A stretch of DNA of 64,000 bases, taken from the NCBI GenBank assembly GCA_024274785.1, contig JAJSAM010000004.1:1-64000 (forward strand), in the 5' to 3' direction. The stretch is from Planctomycetota bacterium (lineage in GTDB: Bacteria; Planctomycetota; JAJSAM01). The first letter of the stretch is position 1, and every line of letters starts with the position of its first letter. The translations under genes and the position numbers were made by a program. This document shows positions 41,181-53,327 of this stretch, in pieces. The notes under the pieces are model-generated. The model was given only the letters and a program-made list of their open reading frames with translations. It did not search any database and was not told where the DNA came from.

Positions 41181-42467
41181 TCACAGCCCGTTGATCCGAG
41201 CCCCCTTCCGGGCCAGGGCCGCGGCGTATCGCCGGGGCAGGCGCACCCGCACGCGCACCTCGTCCCCGGAGTTGTATTCCCGCGACTCCACCTCGCCCTT
41301 CTCGGCCACGAAGGCCAGCAGCTTCCCGTTGCCGGAGTGCGTGGTGAATTCGACCTCGACCAGCGCAGCGCTGATCTCATCCTGCACCGCGGCATCGAGT
41401 TTCGCCAGGCCATCGCCGGTCGCGGCGGAGATCGCGACGGAGCGGGTGGCCTTCGGGCGAACCAGTTCGAGGTCCATCCGGTCCTTCAGGCGATCGATCT
41501 TGTTCAGAATGGTGATCGTTCCGACCTCGCCGGCTCCCACCTCGCGAAGGACATCCTTCACCGTCTCCATCTGGTTCATCGCATCCGGGTTGCTGGCATC
41601 GACCACGTGCAGGAGCAGGTCGGCGTCCCGCGCCTCCTCGAGGGTCGCATGGAACGAGGCAACGAGATTGTGTGGCAGCCCCCGGATGAACCCGACGGTA
41701 TCCGAGAGGAAGACGCGCTTGCCGCTCTTGAGTTCCCAGGCTCTCGTCGTGGTATCGAGTGTTGCGAAGAGGCGGTCTTCAACAAACGCGTCGTCGCCGG
41801 TGAGCGCATTGAGCAGCGTGGACTTGCCGGCGTTGGTGTATCCCACCAGGGAGACCGTGAAGAAGTCGCCCCGGGAAGCGGCGCGTGTATGGTGCTGCCG
41901 TTTCACGTCTTCGAGTTCGGCCTTCAACGCACCGATGCGGCGATGCACGATCCGGCGGTCGAGCTCGATCTGCTTTTCGCCGGGCCCCCGCATTCCGATT
42001 CCACCCTCGATGCGCGACAGGTGGGTCCACATGCGGCGCAGACGCGGGCGCATGTACTGGAGCTGCGCAAGTTCCACTTGAACACGGGCCTGCCTGGTGC
42101 GGGCGCGCGCGGCGAAGATGTCGAGGATGACTTCAGATCGATCGATCACCTTGCACTCGATGACCTTCTCGAGGTTCCGCTGTTGAGCCGGCGTCAAATC
42201 GCGATCGAAGATGACCACGTCCGCATCGAAGGCGGCCGCGATCTCCGCAACTTCCTTCACCTTTCCCTTCCCGATCATGGTGCCCGGGTGCGGATTGCTC
42301 CGCTTCTGCACGATCCGCTCCACCACTTCGACGCCAGCGGTGTCCGCCAGGCGCCCAAGTTCGGCGAGCGGCGGTTCGAAGAGTTCGGGGTCGCCCGGCA
42401 CCGTCAGGCCGACCAGCACCCCACGCTCACGATGGAGATGCCGGCGATTCGAAACATCGATACTCAC
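41181..42467 (-). CDS. hflX: GTPase HflX
   Basis: The 428-residue protein has the HflX N-terminal domain (KRSNPHPGTMIGKGKVKE), the GPGE sequence at 161-164, the G1 loop GYTNAGKST from 209, and the later DTVGFIRGLP and NKID motifs. It binds the large ribosomal subunit and rescues stalled or hibernating ribosomes. The start is the GTG overlapping the nadB stop as GTGA with GGGAG upstream; the track ORF beginning at 42989 runs inside nadB. A C-terminal beta-barrel extension (VEFTTHSGNGKLLAFVAEKG) is present as in E. coli. Confidence 0.95.
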   Translation of the reverse strand: MSIDVSNRRHLHRERGVLVGLTVPGDPELFEPPLAELGRLADTAGVEVVERIVQKRSNPHPGTMIGKGKVKEVAEIAAAFDADVVIFDRDLTPAQQRNLEKVIECKVIDRSEVILDIFAARARTRQARVQVELAQLQYMRPRLRRMWTHLSRIEGGIGMRGPGEKQIELDRRIVHRRIGALKAELEDVKRQHHTRAASRGDFFTVSLVGYTNAGKSTLLNALTGDDAFVEDRLFATLDTTTRAWELKSGKRVFLSDTVGFIRGLPHNLVASFHATLEEARDADLLLHVVDASNPDAMNQMETVKDVLREVGAGEVGTITILNKIDRLKDRMDLELVRPKATRSVAISAATGDGLAKLDAAVQDEISAALVEVEFTTHSGNGKLLAFVAEKGEVESREYNSGDEVRVRVRLPRRYAAALARKGARINGL

Positions 42468-44104
42468 GCTTGCTCCCTCAGGGGTTGGTAAACCGGCTCG
42501 GCGCCGCATCGGAACTCCAGGTGGCCACGCCAGTGCTCGTCGTCGCGATCCGGATAGTCGGTCCGGGCGTGTGCGCCCCGGGACTCCTCCCGCAGGAGCG
42601 CCGCCTCCGCCATGAGTCGCCCGAGCGTCATCAGGTTCTGAAGCTCCCATCCCGCGGGTCCGTCCAGGCGCCGGGCGAGCGTGTAGCCGCACCATTGATC
42701 CAGCGTATCCTTGAGGGTGCCGAGGGTGGGGCCATCTCTCAGAATGCCGGCGCTGCGACCGACGATGGCCTTCAGGGAGTTCAGCATGTCGGTCAGGTCG
42801 AGGAGTTCCGTGGCGGGCGGCGGTCCCGACTCGCGCATCCGCGGAACCTGCCTCGTGCGGCCATTCATCGCCGCCGCGGTCCTTCCCGCATCTTCTCCCG
42901 CTCGCGCACCGTGAACGAGGCCTTCCAGGAGGGAGTTCGAGCCCAGTCGGTTGGCGCCGTGCAAGCCGGAGGCGGTGACTTCCCCGCAAGCATAGAGCCT
43001 CGGAATATCGGTTCGCCCCAGGCGATCCACCACCACTCCGCCCATCAGGTAATGTGCCGCCGGGCGAACGGGTATGGGTTGGGAGGTTGGATCGAGCGCG
43101 AAAGACCGGCAGGTTTCCATCAATCCGGGAAACCGCCGGGCGAGCCGGTCCGCGCCGACCGCGCTGAGGTCGAGGAGAACGTGCGTGTCGCCGGTGCGGA
43201 GCATCTCTCTCACGATGCCGCGCGAGACGATGTCCCGTGGCGCCAGGTACCCCTGCGGATGAATTGCCGGCATGAACCGTTCATTCGAGAGATTTCTGAG
43301 TACGCCGCCTTCGCCGCGAACCGCCTCGGAGATGAGCTTCCGTGATGCTCCAGCCAGATAGAGTACCGTCGGGTGAAACTGCACGAATTCAAGATCGCGG
43401 ACCGTGGCGCCGGCCCGGTAGGCCGCGGAGATGCCGTCCCCCGTCGCCACGGAGGGGTTGGTGGATTCCCGGAAGATCTGGCACCCTCCGCCCGCGGAGA
43501 GGATCGTGCATCCGGCCCACACGATGCGGCGCTCGCCGCCCTGCGCCTGAACGATGGCGCCCACGCATTCGCCGTCCTGCGTGAGAAAGTCGATGAGGAA
43601 GGACCGTTCCCAGATATCGACTCCGGCTTCGTGGACCAGCCGCACAAAGAGGTTCATCAACTCGTGCCCGGTGGCGTCCCCGCCCGCATGCGCAACGCGG
43701 GCGCGGGAGTGTCCTCCCTCCCGAGTCAGGTGAACGTCGGCCCCCCGACGGTCGAAGTTGCCGCCCCAGTCCAGAAGTTCCCGGAGCCGGGCCGGGCCCT
43801 CCTCCACAATCTCGCGGACGGCATCCTCGTGGCAGAGACCGGCCCCGGCATTGAGGGTATCCTTGACGTGCTCCGCGGTGGAGTCGGTGGTCGAGAGCAC
43901 CGCGGCAATACCACCCTGGGCGTACTCGGTGTTCGATTCCCGAATGTTCGACTTCGTGATGAGGATGACCGTCCCGTGCTGCCGCGCCTCCAGGGCCGCA
44001 CGCAGACCGGCCACACCGGAGCCGACGATCAAGGTATGGGTGAAGACCTGGGGGGTCGTAGACGCATCGACATCCACGAGATAGCGAGGCGGGTGATGAA
44101 TCAA
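42464..44104 (-). CDS. nadB: L-aspartate oxidase
   Basis: The 546-residue flavoprotein has the FAD-binding GSGVAGL at 28-34, the NTEYAQGGIAAVL and HTREGGHS-like regions (here LTREGGHSRARVAHAGGDATG), and the substrate-site segment SNERFMPAIHP. It oxidises aspartate to iminoaspartate for NAD synthesis. The start is taken as the TTG overlapping the upstream TGA as TTGA, with AGGAG about 11 bases before; the track ATG at 44218 lies well inside the upstream gene. nadA and nadC are not in the window. Confidence 0.94.
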   Translation of the reverse strand: MIHHPPRYLVDVDASTTPQVFTHTLIVGSGVAGLRAALEARQHGTVILITKSNIRESNTEYAQGGIAAVLSTTDSTAEHVKDTLNAGAGLCHEDAVREIVEEGPARLRELLDWGGNFDRRGADVHLTREGGHSRARVAHAGGDATGHELMNLFVRLVHEAGVDIWERSFLIDFLTQDGECVGAIVQAQGGERRIVWAGCTILSAGGGCQIFRESTNPSVATGDGISAAYRAGATVRDLEFVQFHPTVLYLAGASRKLISEAVRGEGGVLRNLSNERFMPAIHPQGYLAPRDIVSRGIVREMLRTGDTHVLLDLSAVGADRLARRFPGLMETCRSFALDPTSQPIPVRPAAHYLMGGVVVDRLGRTDIPRLYACGEVTASGLHGANRLGSNSLLEGLVHGARAGEDAGRTAAAMNGRTRQVPRMRESGPPPATELLDLTDMLNSLKAIVGRSAGILRDGPTLGTLKDTLDQWCGYTLARRLDGPAGWELQNLMTLGRLMAEAALLREESRGAHARTDYPDRDDEHWRGHLEFRCGAEPVYQPLREQA

Positions 44105-44646
44105 CGGCGTCGCGGCTCCTCGGTCGTCGGAACGGAGCGCTTCACCGGCACAAGCGCCTTCCCGTCGTACGGGCAAAATCGCCAGGTCTCCTTGTACCAG
44201 ATGTGAGCACTCGGACAACGCTGTCCGAGCGACTGGTCGTATTTTTGCCTTCGGCTGAACTCGATCGACTTCACCTCAGCCAGGCGGATGCGAAAGTTCC
44301 CGAACTCGGTGAGCCCTCCATAGACGGATTCGAATTCCGGCCGGTCCAGTTGAACCTGCAATCCACGCCCGGTCGTCAAGACCAACCCCACGTCCATCCG
44401 GCTGTCGACAATGCGGCCCGTCCGGAGTACGGCGATCCGCTCGAAGGGGACCTCCACCTTGCTGTCGCCCCGGTACGCGCTGAGCGAACCACCGCCGAAC
44501 GCCTTGCTGAAGTCGGTGGCGTAGGTCACAACGCCTTTCGAATCCTCTACCCTCACCGTCTCAGTCTCATCTTCGCCGCTCTGGCCGGCAGCCCCCGCCG
44601 CCACCATCAGCCCCAGGAAAAAAACAATTCCGGCAATCCGCCACAT
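44101..44646 (-). CDS. Exported protein with C-terminal cysteine pair, unknown function
   Basis: The 181-residue protein starts at the ATG at 44646 (GGGAGG upstream), giving a clear signal peptide (WRIAGIVFFLGLMVAAGAAG). A beta-rich middle follows (VPFERIAVLRTGRIVDSRMD, EFGNFRIRLAEVKSIEFSRR), then RCPSAHIWYKETWRFCPYDG, whose cysteines resemble a degenerate zinc ribbon. A TATACT element about 45 bases upstream could be its -10. It is translationally coupled to nadB, but an exported protein is unlikely to act in NAD synthesis. The family is not recognised. Confidence 0.7.
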   Translation of the reverse strand: MWRIAGIVFFLGLMVAAGAAGQSGEDETETVRVEDSKGVVTYATDFSKAFGGGSLSAYRGDSKVEVPFERIAVLRTGRIVDSRMDVGLVLTTGRGLQVQLDRPEFESVYGGLTEFGNFRIRLAEVKSIEFSRRQKYDQSLGQRCPSAHIWYKETWRFCPYDGKALVPVKRSVPTTEEPRRR

Positions 44647-44825
44647 GGCAGCCTCCCTGTCAGTCCCCGGCAAGGTACACACCGCAGTATAGACTCGTTG
44701 GTCACCTGAAAGGCGGATCATGTGCGTGGTTGCGCGTCGGCAATCCACCCCATCAACTGGATCCTCTTGCTTTTCCGTCCACAAATCTCAATCATGGCTT
44801 CAGGCGAATGGACGAGGAGTCGGAC

Positions 44826-45032
44826 ATGCACGTAAGAATCCAGACGAAGGGGCGGATCGTCGGCGGGGTGCTCGATCCCGCCATCGACCAGTCGTACTAC
44901 ACCCTCATTCCGTGCGTCGAGCACGGCGAGGAGGCCAGGCTCGTGGACCATCGAGCCTGCACGAACTTCGGCGGGCTGCACCTGGACGCCGATACCGGCG
45001 CCTACTTCGTCCACTGCTGCCGGCAGGACTGA
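44826..45032 (+). CDS. Small cysteine-containing protein (68 aa)
   Basis: GAGGAG sits six bases before the ATG at 44826, which beats the longer track start. The product MHVRIQTKGRIVGGVLDPAI continues with Cys30, Cys45 and a Cys64-Cys65 pair in YFVHCCRQD, plus three histidines nearby, so metal binding is possible. No signal or membrane segment is visible. It stands alone between the divergent exported gene and the convergent SGNH-like gene. Function unknown. Confidence 0.6.
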   Translation: MHVRIQTKGRIVGGVLDPAIDQSYYTLIPCVEHGEEARLVDHRACTNFGGLHLDADTGAYFVHCCRQD

Positions 45033-45045
45033 CCCGGGACTCTGC

Positions 45046-46305
45046 TCAGTCGCCGAGCATTTTCGCAAGCACCGGGGCTAACGTCTCTGCGACCAGGCGG
45101 TGCCCCGCCGGCGACCAGTGCCCGTTTTCCACGAGGTAGAGGGATTCCGGATCAGGATGCTTGAGAAAGACCGGGGTGGGGTCAACGAATGTGATGTCGA
45201 GCCGCCCCGAGATCTCGACGAGTTTCTCCACCACCCGACCGGACTGAAGGCCGAATTCCCGGGCTTCTCGTTCTGTCAGCCGGGCACAGTAGCGGAGAAT
45301 CTCAGGAAAGACCTCTTCCCGCGACGTGTTGTTCAGCAGGATCAGCCGGGCCCCCGACGCTGTAGCGATATCCCGGATTCTCCCGAGAAGCGCCTCGAAC
45401 AGTCTCCAGCCACGCTCGCAACGTTCGGACGGGGGACCGAACAGGTCGACGATGGTGATATCACGGATATCCTGCTCCCGCTGACCCGGCGATGAAGGCG
45501 CCTGCTGCTGTTTCCGAGGTTCACCGGATGCCCGGTCGAACCGCTCATCCTTCCGGTTTTTCCGATTCTCATACTCCTCGAGCCTGCGCCGGGCCGAAGC
45601 CCTGGCCTTGTACGTCTCGGTGGCGTACTCGATGAAATTGAAGAGCCTGCTGTTATGGCGCAGCCATTGGACCGTGGGAGACTTCCACGGCTTCTTCACC
45701 GGCCGGTTGAGAATCCGCACGGCCCCATCTTCATCGAGCGAGGCAATCGGTCGCCCCATTCGCTTGTGATCCGCGTTGCTGGCAACATCGTTCCAGGTAA
45801 ACGCCACAATGACGACATCAGGAGAGTAGAGAAGCCCCTCGGTCTCCAGTCGAACGAGTTCCTGAACGGTGCTGTATCCATTCGCCCCGAGATTCACGGT
45901 TTCGATGCCCGGCACGAGTTCCTGGAGCAGGTGCGCGAGGAACTCATCGTCCTCGACCCCATATCCCCACATGAAGCTGTCGCCGAGAATACAAACCCGC
46001 TTCACTCCATCCGGCTTTTGAAGCGCGATCGCCCCATCTCGCAAGCCCCGCTCATTCGTGGTCACCCGGACATCGAAACTCCCGGGTTGCACGTACCTCG
46101 CATCGAGCTCAGGCACGCATTTCCACCCCGCTTCCCGATCAAAGCTATGAAGGGTCCCACGACTCAGGGTGGCCGTCCCGAGTCCGGCGAAGCGAACCAC
46201 GATTTCCGCCAGCCCGAACCCGATGAACAGAGCCACGACAACCACCATCAGCCGAATCAGCCACCGCCGTCCGGAACTCCTTTTCCTGCTTTGAACCACG
46301 TTCAT
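45046..46305 (-). CDS. Membrane-anchored SGNH/GDSL-like hydrolase
   Basis: The 419-residue protein has one N-terminal membrane helix (15-36) and an SGNH-type domain: the nucleophile block ILGDSFMWGYG (GDSF 108-111), LGANGYSTVQE with its glycine/asparagine block, AFTWNDVASN, and the C-terminal histidine block ENGHWSPAGHRLVAE. The last block has Glu-Asn in place of the usual Asp two residues before the His. A charged low-complexity insertion (EEYENRKNRKDERFDR) interrupts the domain. It probably adds or removes acyl groups on a surface glycan. The ATG at 46305 follows CGAGGA; an earlier Met is possible. Confidence 0.75.
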   Translation of the reverse strand: MNVVQSRKRSSGRRWLIRLMVVVVALFIGFGLAEIVVRFAGLGTATLSRGTLHSFDREAGWKCVPELDARYVQPGSFDVRVTTNERGLRDGAIALQKPDGVKRVCILGDSFMWGYGVEDDEFLAHLLQELVPGIETVNLGANGYSTVQELVRLETEGLLYSPDVVIVAFTWNDVASNADHKRMGRPIASLDEDGAVRILNRPVKKPWKSPTVQWLRHNSRLFNFIEYATETYKARASARRRLEEYENRKNRKDERFDRASGEPRKQQQAPSSPGQREQDIRDITIVDLFGPPSERCERGWRLFEALLGRIRDIATASGARLILLNNTSREEVFPEILRYCARLTEREAREFGLQSGRVVEKLVEISGRLDITFVDPTPVFLKHPDPESLYLVENGHWSPAGHRLVAETLAPVLAKMLGD

Positions 46306-46680
46306 TCCTCGAGAGATACCATCCCCCTCCCCCATCATCTCAATTCTGCAGCAAGCATACGCCCCACCCGCATCCCAATCGAGCCGAGATTCGAGGCAAG
46401 CGAGACTCGAGCCGTCCCATCCCGTCCGCACCCCGCCTCAGCCCGTGGGCAGGCGAGCACGAACCGGGGGACACGGCCCCTGGAAGAGATGCACCGCCAG
46501 AACCCCACCAACCCGACGAAGGGGACCAGGTGGGGTCCGCCCCGGGGAACGCCGGAGCAAAGCGAGGGAGCACGGCGCCGCCGAACGCGGCTTGCGCTAT
46601 TCACCCAGGCCAGCAGCAGAGCATTCGACCAGATCACGACCGCAATCTGATCAAGAGGGAGCGATGCAACGGATGGAGGC
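46306..46680. other. Intergenic region holding repeat copy B
   Basis: This 375-base stretch between the SGNH-like gene and tRNA-Ala contains the dispersed repeat (46489-46538) and otherwise no supported gene. The ORFs drawn here run through the repeat and the tRNAs and are not credible. The promoter of the SGNH-like gene should lie at its left end; I could not identify it. Confidence 0.6.
46489..46538. repeat. Dispersed hairpin repeat, copy B
   Basis: ATGCACCG starts the match to the copy at position 1; 29 of the first 33 bases agree and GGTGGGGTCC closes the right arm. The inverted repeat here is shorter (ACCCCACC at 46502-46509, GGTGGGGT at 46529-46536). It lies about 140 bases past the 3' end of tRNA-Ala, in the same orientation relative to the tRNA as copy A. 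Confidence 0.6.
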
Positions 46681-46755
46681 TGGTGGAGGTGGCGGGAATT
46701 GAACCCGCGGCCTACTGGTTGCAAACCAGTCGCTCTCCCCCTGAGCTACACCCCC
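46681..46755 (-). tRNA. tRNA-Ala (anticodon TGC)
   Basis: The complement folds with acceptor GGGGGTG/CACCTCC, D-arm TAGCTCAGGGGGAGAGC, anticodon loop TTTGCAA (anticodon TGC), T-loop GGTTCAATTCC and encoded CCA. It lies downstream of tRNA-Ile at the distal end of the rRNA operon. Confidence 0.97.
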
Positions 46756-46777
46756 ACAGAGAACCGGCAGGTTGTCG

Positions 46778-46854
46778 TGGTGGGCCGGAGTGGATTCGAA
46801 CCACCGACCTCGCGCTTATCAGGCGCGTGCTCTAGCCAACTGAGCTACCGGCCC
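46778..46854 (-). tRNA. tRNA-Ile (anticodon GAT)
   Basis: The complement starts GGGCCGGTAGCTCAGTTGG and has an anticodon stem CGCGC with loop CTGATAA (anticodon GAT), T-loop GGTTCGAATCC and encoded CCA. It lies 113 bases after 5S rRNA and 22 bases before tRNA-Ala, whereas this pair usually occupies the 16S-23S spacer. Confidence 0.97.
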
Positions 46855-46931
46855 ACGTGCGTTTCGTACTATAGCCTTGCCGTTGCCTGCGACCAATGAA
46901 AACCGATAGCAGGGCAAAGCGTTCGGAATCG

Positions 46932-46958
46932 GAAGGGCCGGCATGATGCCGGCCCTTC
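46932..46958. terminator. Hairpin between 5S rRNA and the tRNA pair
   Basis: GAAGGGCCGGCA and TGCCGGCCCTTC form a 12-bp stem with a 3-base loop. On the plus strand it is followed by GATTTT; on the minus strand, the direction of rRNA transcription, by CGATTCC. It may be a partial terminator or an RNase processing structure that sets tRNA levels relative to rRNA. Confidence 0.5.
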
Positions 46959-46967
46959 GATTTTAAA

Positions 46968-47080
46968 CCTGGCAGTGACCTACTCTCCCGGGCCATGCGA
47001 CCCAGTACCATCGGCGTAGCGGGCTTTACTTCCGAGTTCGGAAAGGGATCGGGTGTTTCCCCGCTGCTATGCCCACCAGG
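46968..47080 (-). rRNA. rrf: 5S rRNA
   Basis: The complement begins CCTGGTGGGCATAGCAGCGG and ends GTAGGTCACTGCCAGG; the ends pair as the 5S terminal helix, and the central loop CCCGATCCCTTTCCGAACTC is canonical. About 113 nt. Confidence 0.95.
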
Positions 47081-47187
47081 AATTTCATAGAGGCAAGTTG
47101 AGATCGCGTTGCTACTGCGTCATTATCACTCTCAACCTCCTCCCTTCCTCTGCTCCTCACCGAGGGGAGGAGCTGAAGAAGAGAGGT

Positions 47188-50186
<2,999 letters not shown>

Positions 50187-50432
50187 ACCCAATCCCTTCA
50201 AATTTCAAAGGAGATGGGCTGGAGTGAGCAGTTTAAACGCTCTCTCGAGAAACGAAGGTGGTTCTTATACAAACGAACCGCCTTAGCTTTACTTGCCTCT
50301 ATTCAGTTTTCAAAGATCGCCCCTCCTGGAAGAAGAGGGGGAATAAGATAGGAGCCTGGTCATCATTTGAGGACGGTGGTTCGATGAAAATCAGCCTTTG
50401 GTTTCCCTCGGGCCGTTTCTGGTAATCCCCAG
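50187..50432 (-). other. 16S-23S internal transcribed spacer without tRNA
   Basis: About 246 bases, lower in GC than the surroundings. No tRNA cloverleaf is present. It contains the usual processing-type sequences next to the rRNA ends and nothing that looks coding. Confidence 0.8.
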
Positions 50433-51994
<1,562 letters not shown>

Positions 51995-52461
51995 GTTTTA
52001 TTCCTGACGAATGCCTTCTACTTTCGATGAAGACAGTCGCAAATCTTGTGGGATCCGCACCGAAGTGCGGCCCACCGCTCAAAGACTTCCAGGCTCCCGA
52101 TTTGTCAAAGATCCGGACGAGGACCTGACCCTTGGTCAGACGTTTTTGGGTCGCCTCGTTGAAGCAAGACCTGAATTTAGCAGCGGCCGTTTCCAGCCAC
52201 AAGAAAAATTCGGAAGCTCTTTTCAGAGCACCATTGAGAGCATTGATCCCATAAGCTGGTCCCAGCGCGTTCCTCAATGGAAGGGCAGGATGATACTGAT
52301 GCGTGCGCGGATGGGCAAACAAAAAGGCGCGACAACTTCAAAACCAGTGAAACCCTTGACCCACAAGGGATCCAGGGCATCAGGCGGCCGGCTCGCCGGC
52401 CACCTTTTTGGCTTTTTTCGAGCCTGAACGAGTGTTCGAATCTGGAATCCGAGGACGTAAC
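51995..52461. other. Leader region between 16S rRNA and nnrE
   Basis: These 467 bases hold the rRNA promoter and leader on the minus strand and the nnrE promoter on the plus strand. A TTGACA (52103-52108, minus) lies about 110 bases before 16S but lacks a convincing -10. CCGCAC-CGAA-GTGCGG (near 52056) is a leader hairpin. CTGACC-CTT-GGTCAG with TTTTT follows at about 52127-52148 on the plus strand. ORFs drawn in both directions are not credible. Confidence 0.5.
52386..52415 (+). terminator. Intrinsic-terminator-like hairpin upstream of nnrE
   Basis: GGCCGG-CTCG-CCGGCC is followed by ACCTTTTTGGCTTTTTT on the plus strand. No plus-strand gene ends here, so it may be an attenuator in the nnrE leader, the end of an unannotated small RNA, or insulation against transcription into or out of the rRNA operon. 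Confidence 0.6.
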
Positions 52462-53133
52462 ATGGCGATCTTGATGAGAAAACAGGTTCGAAGCCTCGAC
52501 CGCATCGCCGTCGAGCGCTTCAAAATCCCCTCGATCGTGCTCATGGAAAACGCCGGAAGGGGGGCGACGGATTCGCTGCTCTCGAGGATTCCGGAGATGA
52601 AATCGGCCCCGCCCGTCGCTATCGTTGCCGGTCGCGGGAACAACGGCGGGGATGGGTTCGTGGTCGCCCGGCACCTCTCCCTGCGCGGATTCGATGTCCA
52701 GGTTCTCCTGCTCGGCGACGTGCCGGCATTCCGTAGCCCGGGAGATGCGGGCACCAATTTCGCGATCGTCGAGCGCCTGGGTCTGCCCGTTCACGCGGTA
52801 TCCGGTCCCACGGACTTCGAAAGGCGCATCGACTCGGCAGTGGTCGTCGTGGACGCCATGCTGGGCACAGGGCTCGCTGGCGAGGTGCGAGGGCTGATCG
52901 CCGACTGCATCGACTCCCTGAACGCCTCGACGCCGCATCGGCGTGTCCTGTTCGCCCTCGACATTCCGAGCGGGCTCGACTGCGACACCGGCGAACCGCT
53001 GGGACGTGCGGTCAGGGCCACGGCGACAGCGACCTTCGCAGCCATGAAGCCAGGCCTGGCGGATGGTCGCGCATTTCCGTACACCGGGCCGGTGGACGTC
53101 GTGGATATCGGGGCGCCGCTCGTCTGGGAGTAA
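52462..53133 (+). CDS. nnrE: NAD(P)H-hydrate epimerase (YjeF N-terminal domain)
   Basis: The 223-residue protein matches the epimerase domain: LDRIAVERFKIPSIVLMENA, VAGRGNNGGDGFVVARHL (nucleotide site), VVVDAMLGTGLAGEVRG with the catalytic aspartate, and ALDIPSGLDCDTGEP. It interconverts R and S forms of hydrated NAD(P)H so that the dehydratase can repair them. In many bacteria it is fused to the dehydratase domain (NnrD); here it is stand-alone. GAGGA precedes the ATG at 52462; the track start lies in the upstream hairpin region. Convergent with the L,D-transpeptidase gene. Confidence 0.93.
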   Translation: MAILMRKQVRSLDRIAVERFKIPSIVLMENAGRGATDSLLSRIPEMKSAPPVAIVAGRGNNGGDGFVVARHLSLRGFDVQVLLLGDVPAFRSPGDAGTNFAIVERLGLPVHAVSGPTDFERRIDSAVVVVDAMLGTGLAGEVRGLIADCIDSLNASTPHRRVLFALDIPSGLDCDTGEPLGRAVRATATATFAAMKPGLADGRAFPYTGPVDVVDIGAPLVWE

Positions 53134-53327
53134 TCCCGGTGGAAGAGCGCTCCCCCACCGGATCTTCGCCACCGCGGTACCGGAAAAGCGGCGCAGGCCC
53201 GCTCCACGCACGACGGGCGAGGATCACCGCCATCCGGACCTTCGTGGCCGCCGCACGCGGGACCCTCCGAGGACGGAGCCCAATCCCGGGTGCGGTCCCG
53301 GCGAACAAAGCTGCCCGGGAGAGGAGC

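Noticed and set aside
46530-46899. Plus-strand ORFs across the tRNA pair
   Set aside because: They translate the antisense of tRNA-Ala and tRNA-Ile.
52103-52108. TTGACA as the rRNA promoter -35
   Set aside because: At 16-18 bases the -10 would be TCTTTG or similar, too poor to call; the region is noted but no promoter entry is made.
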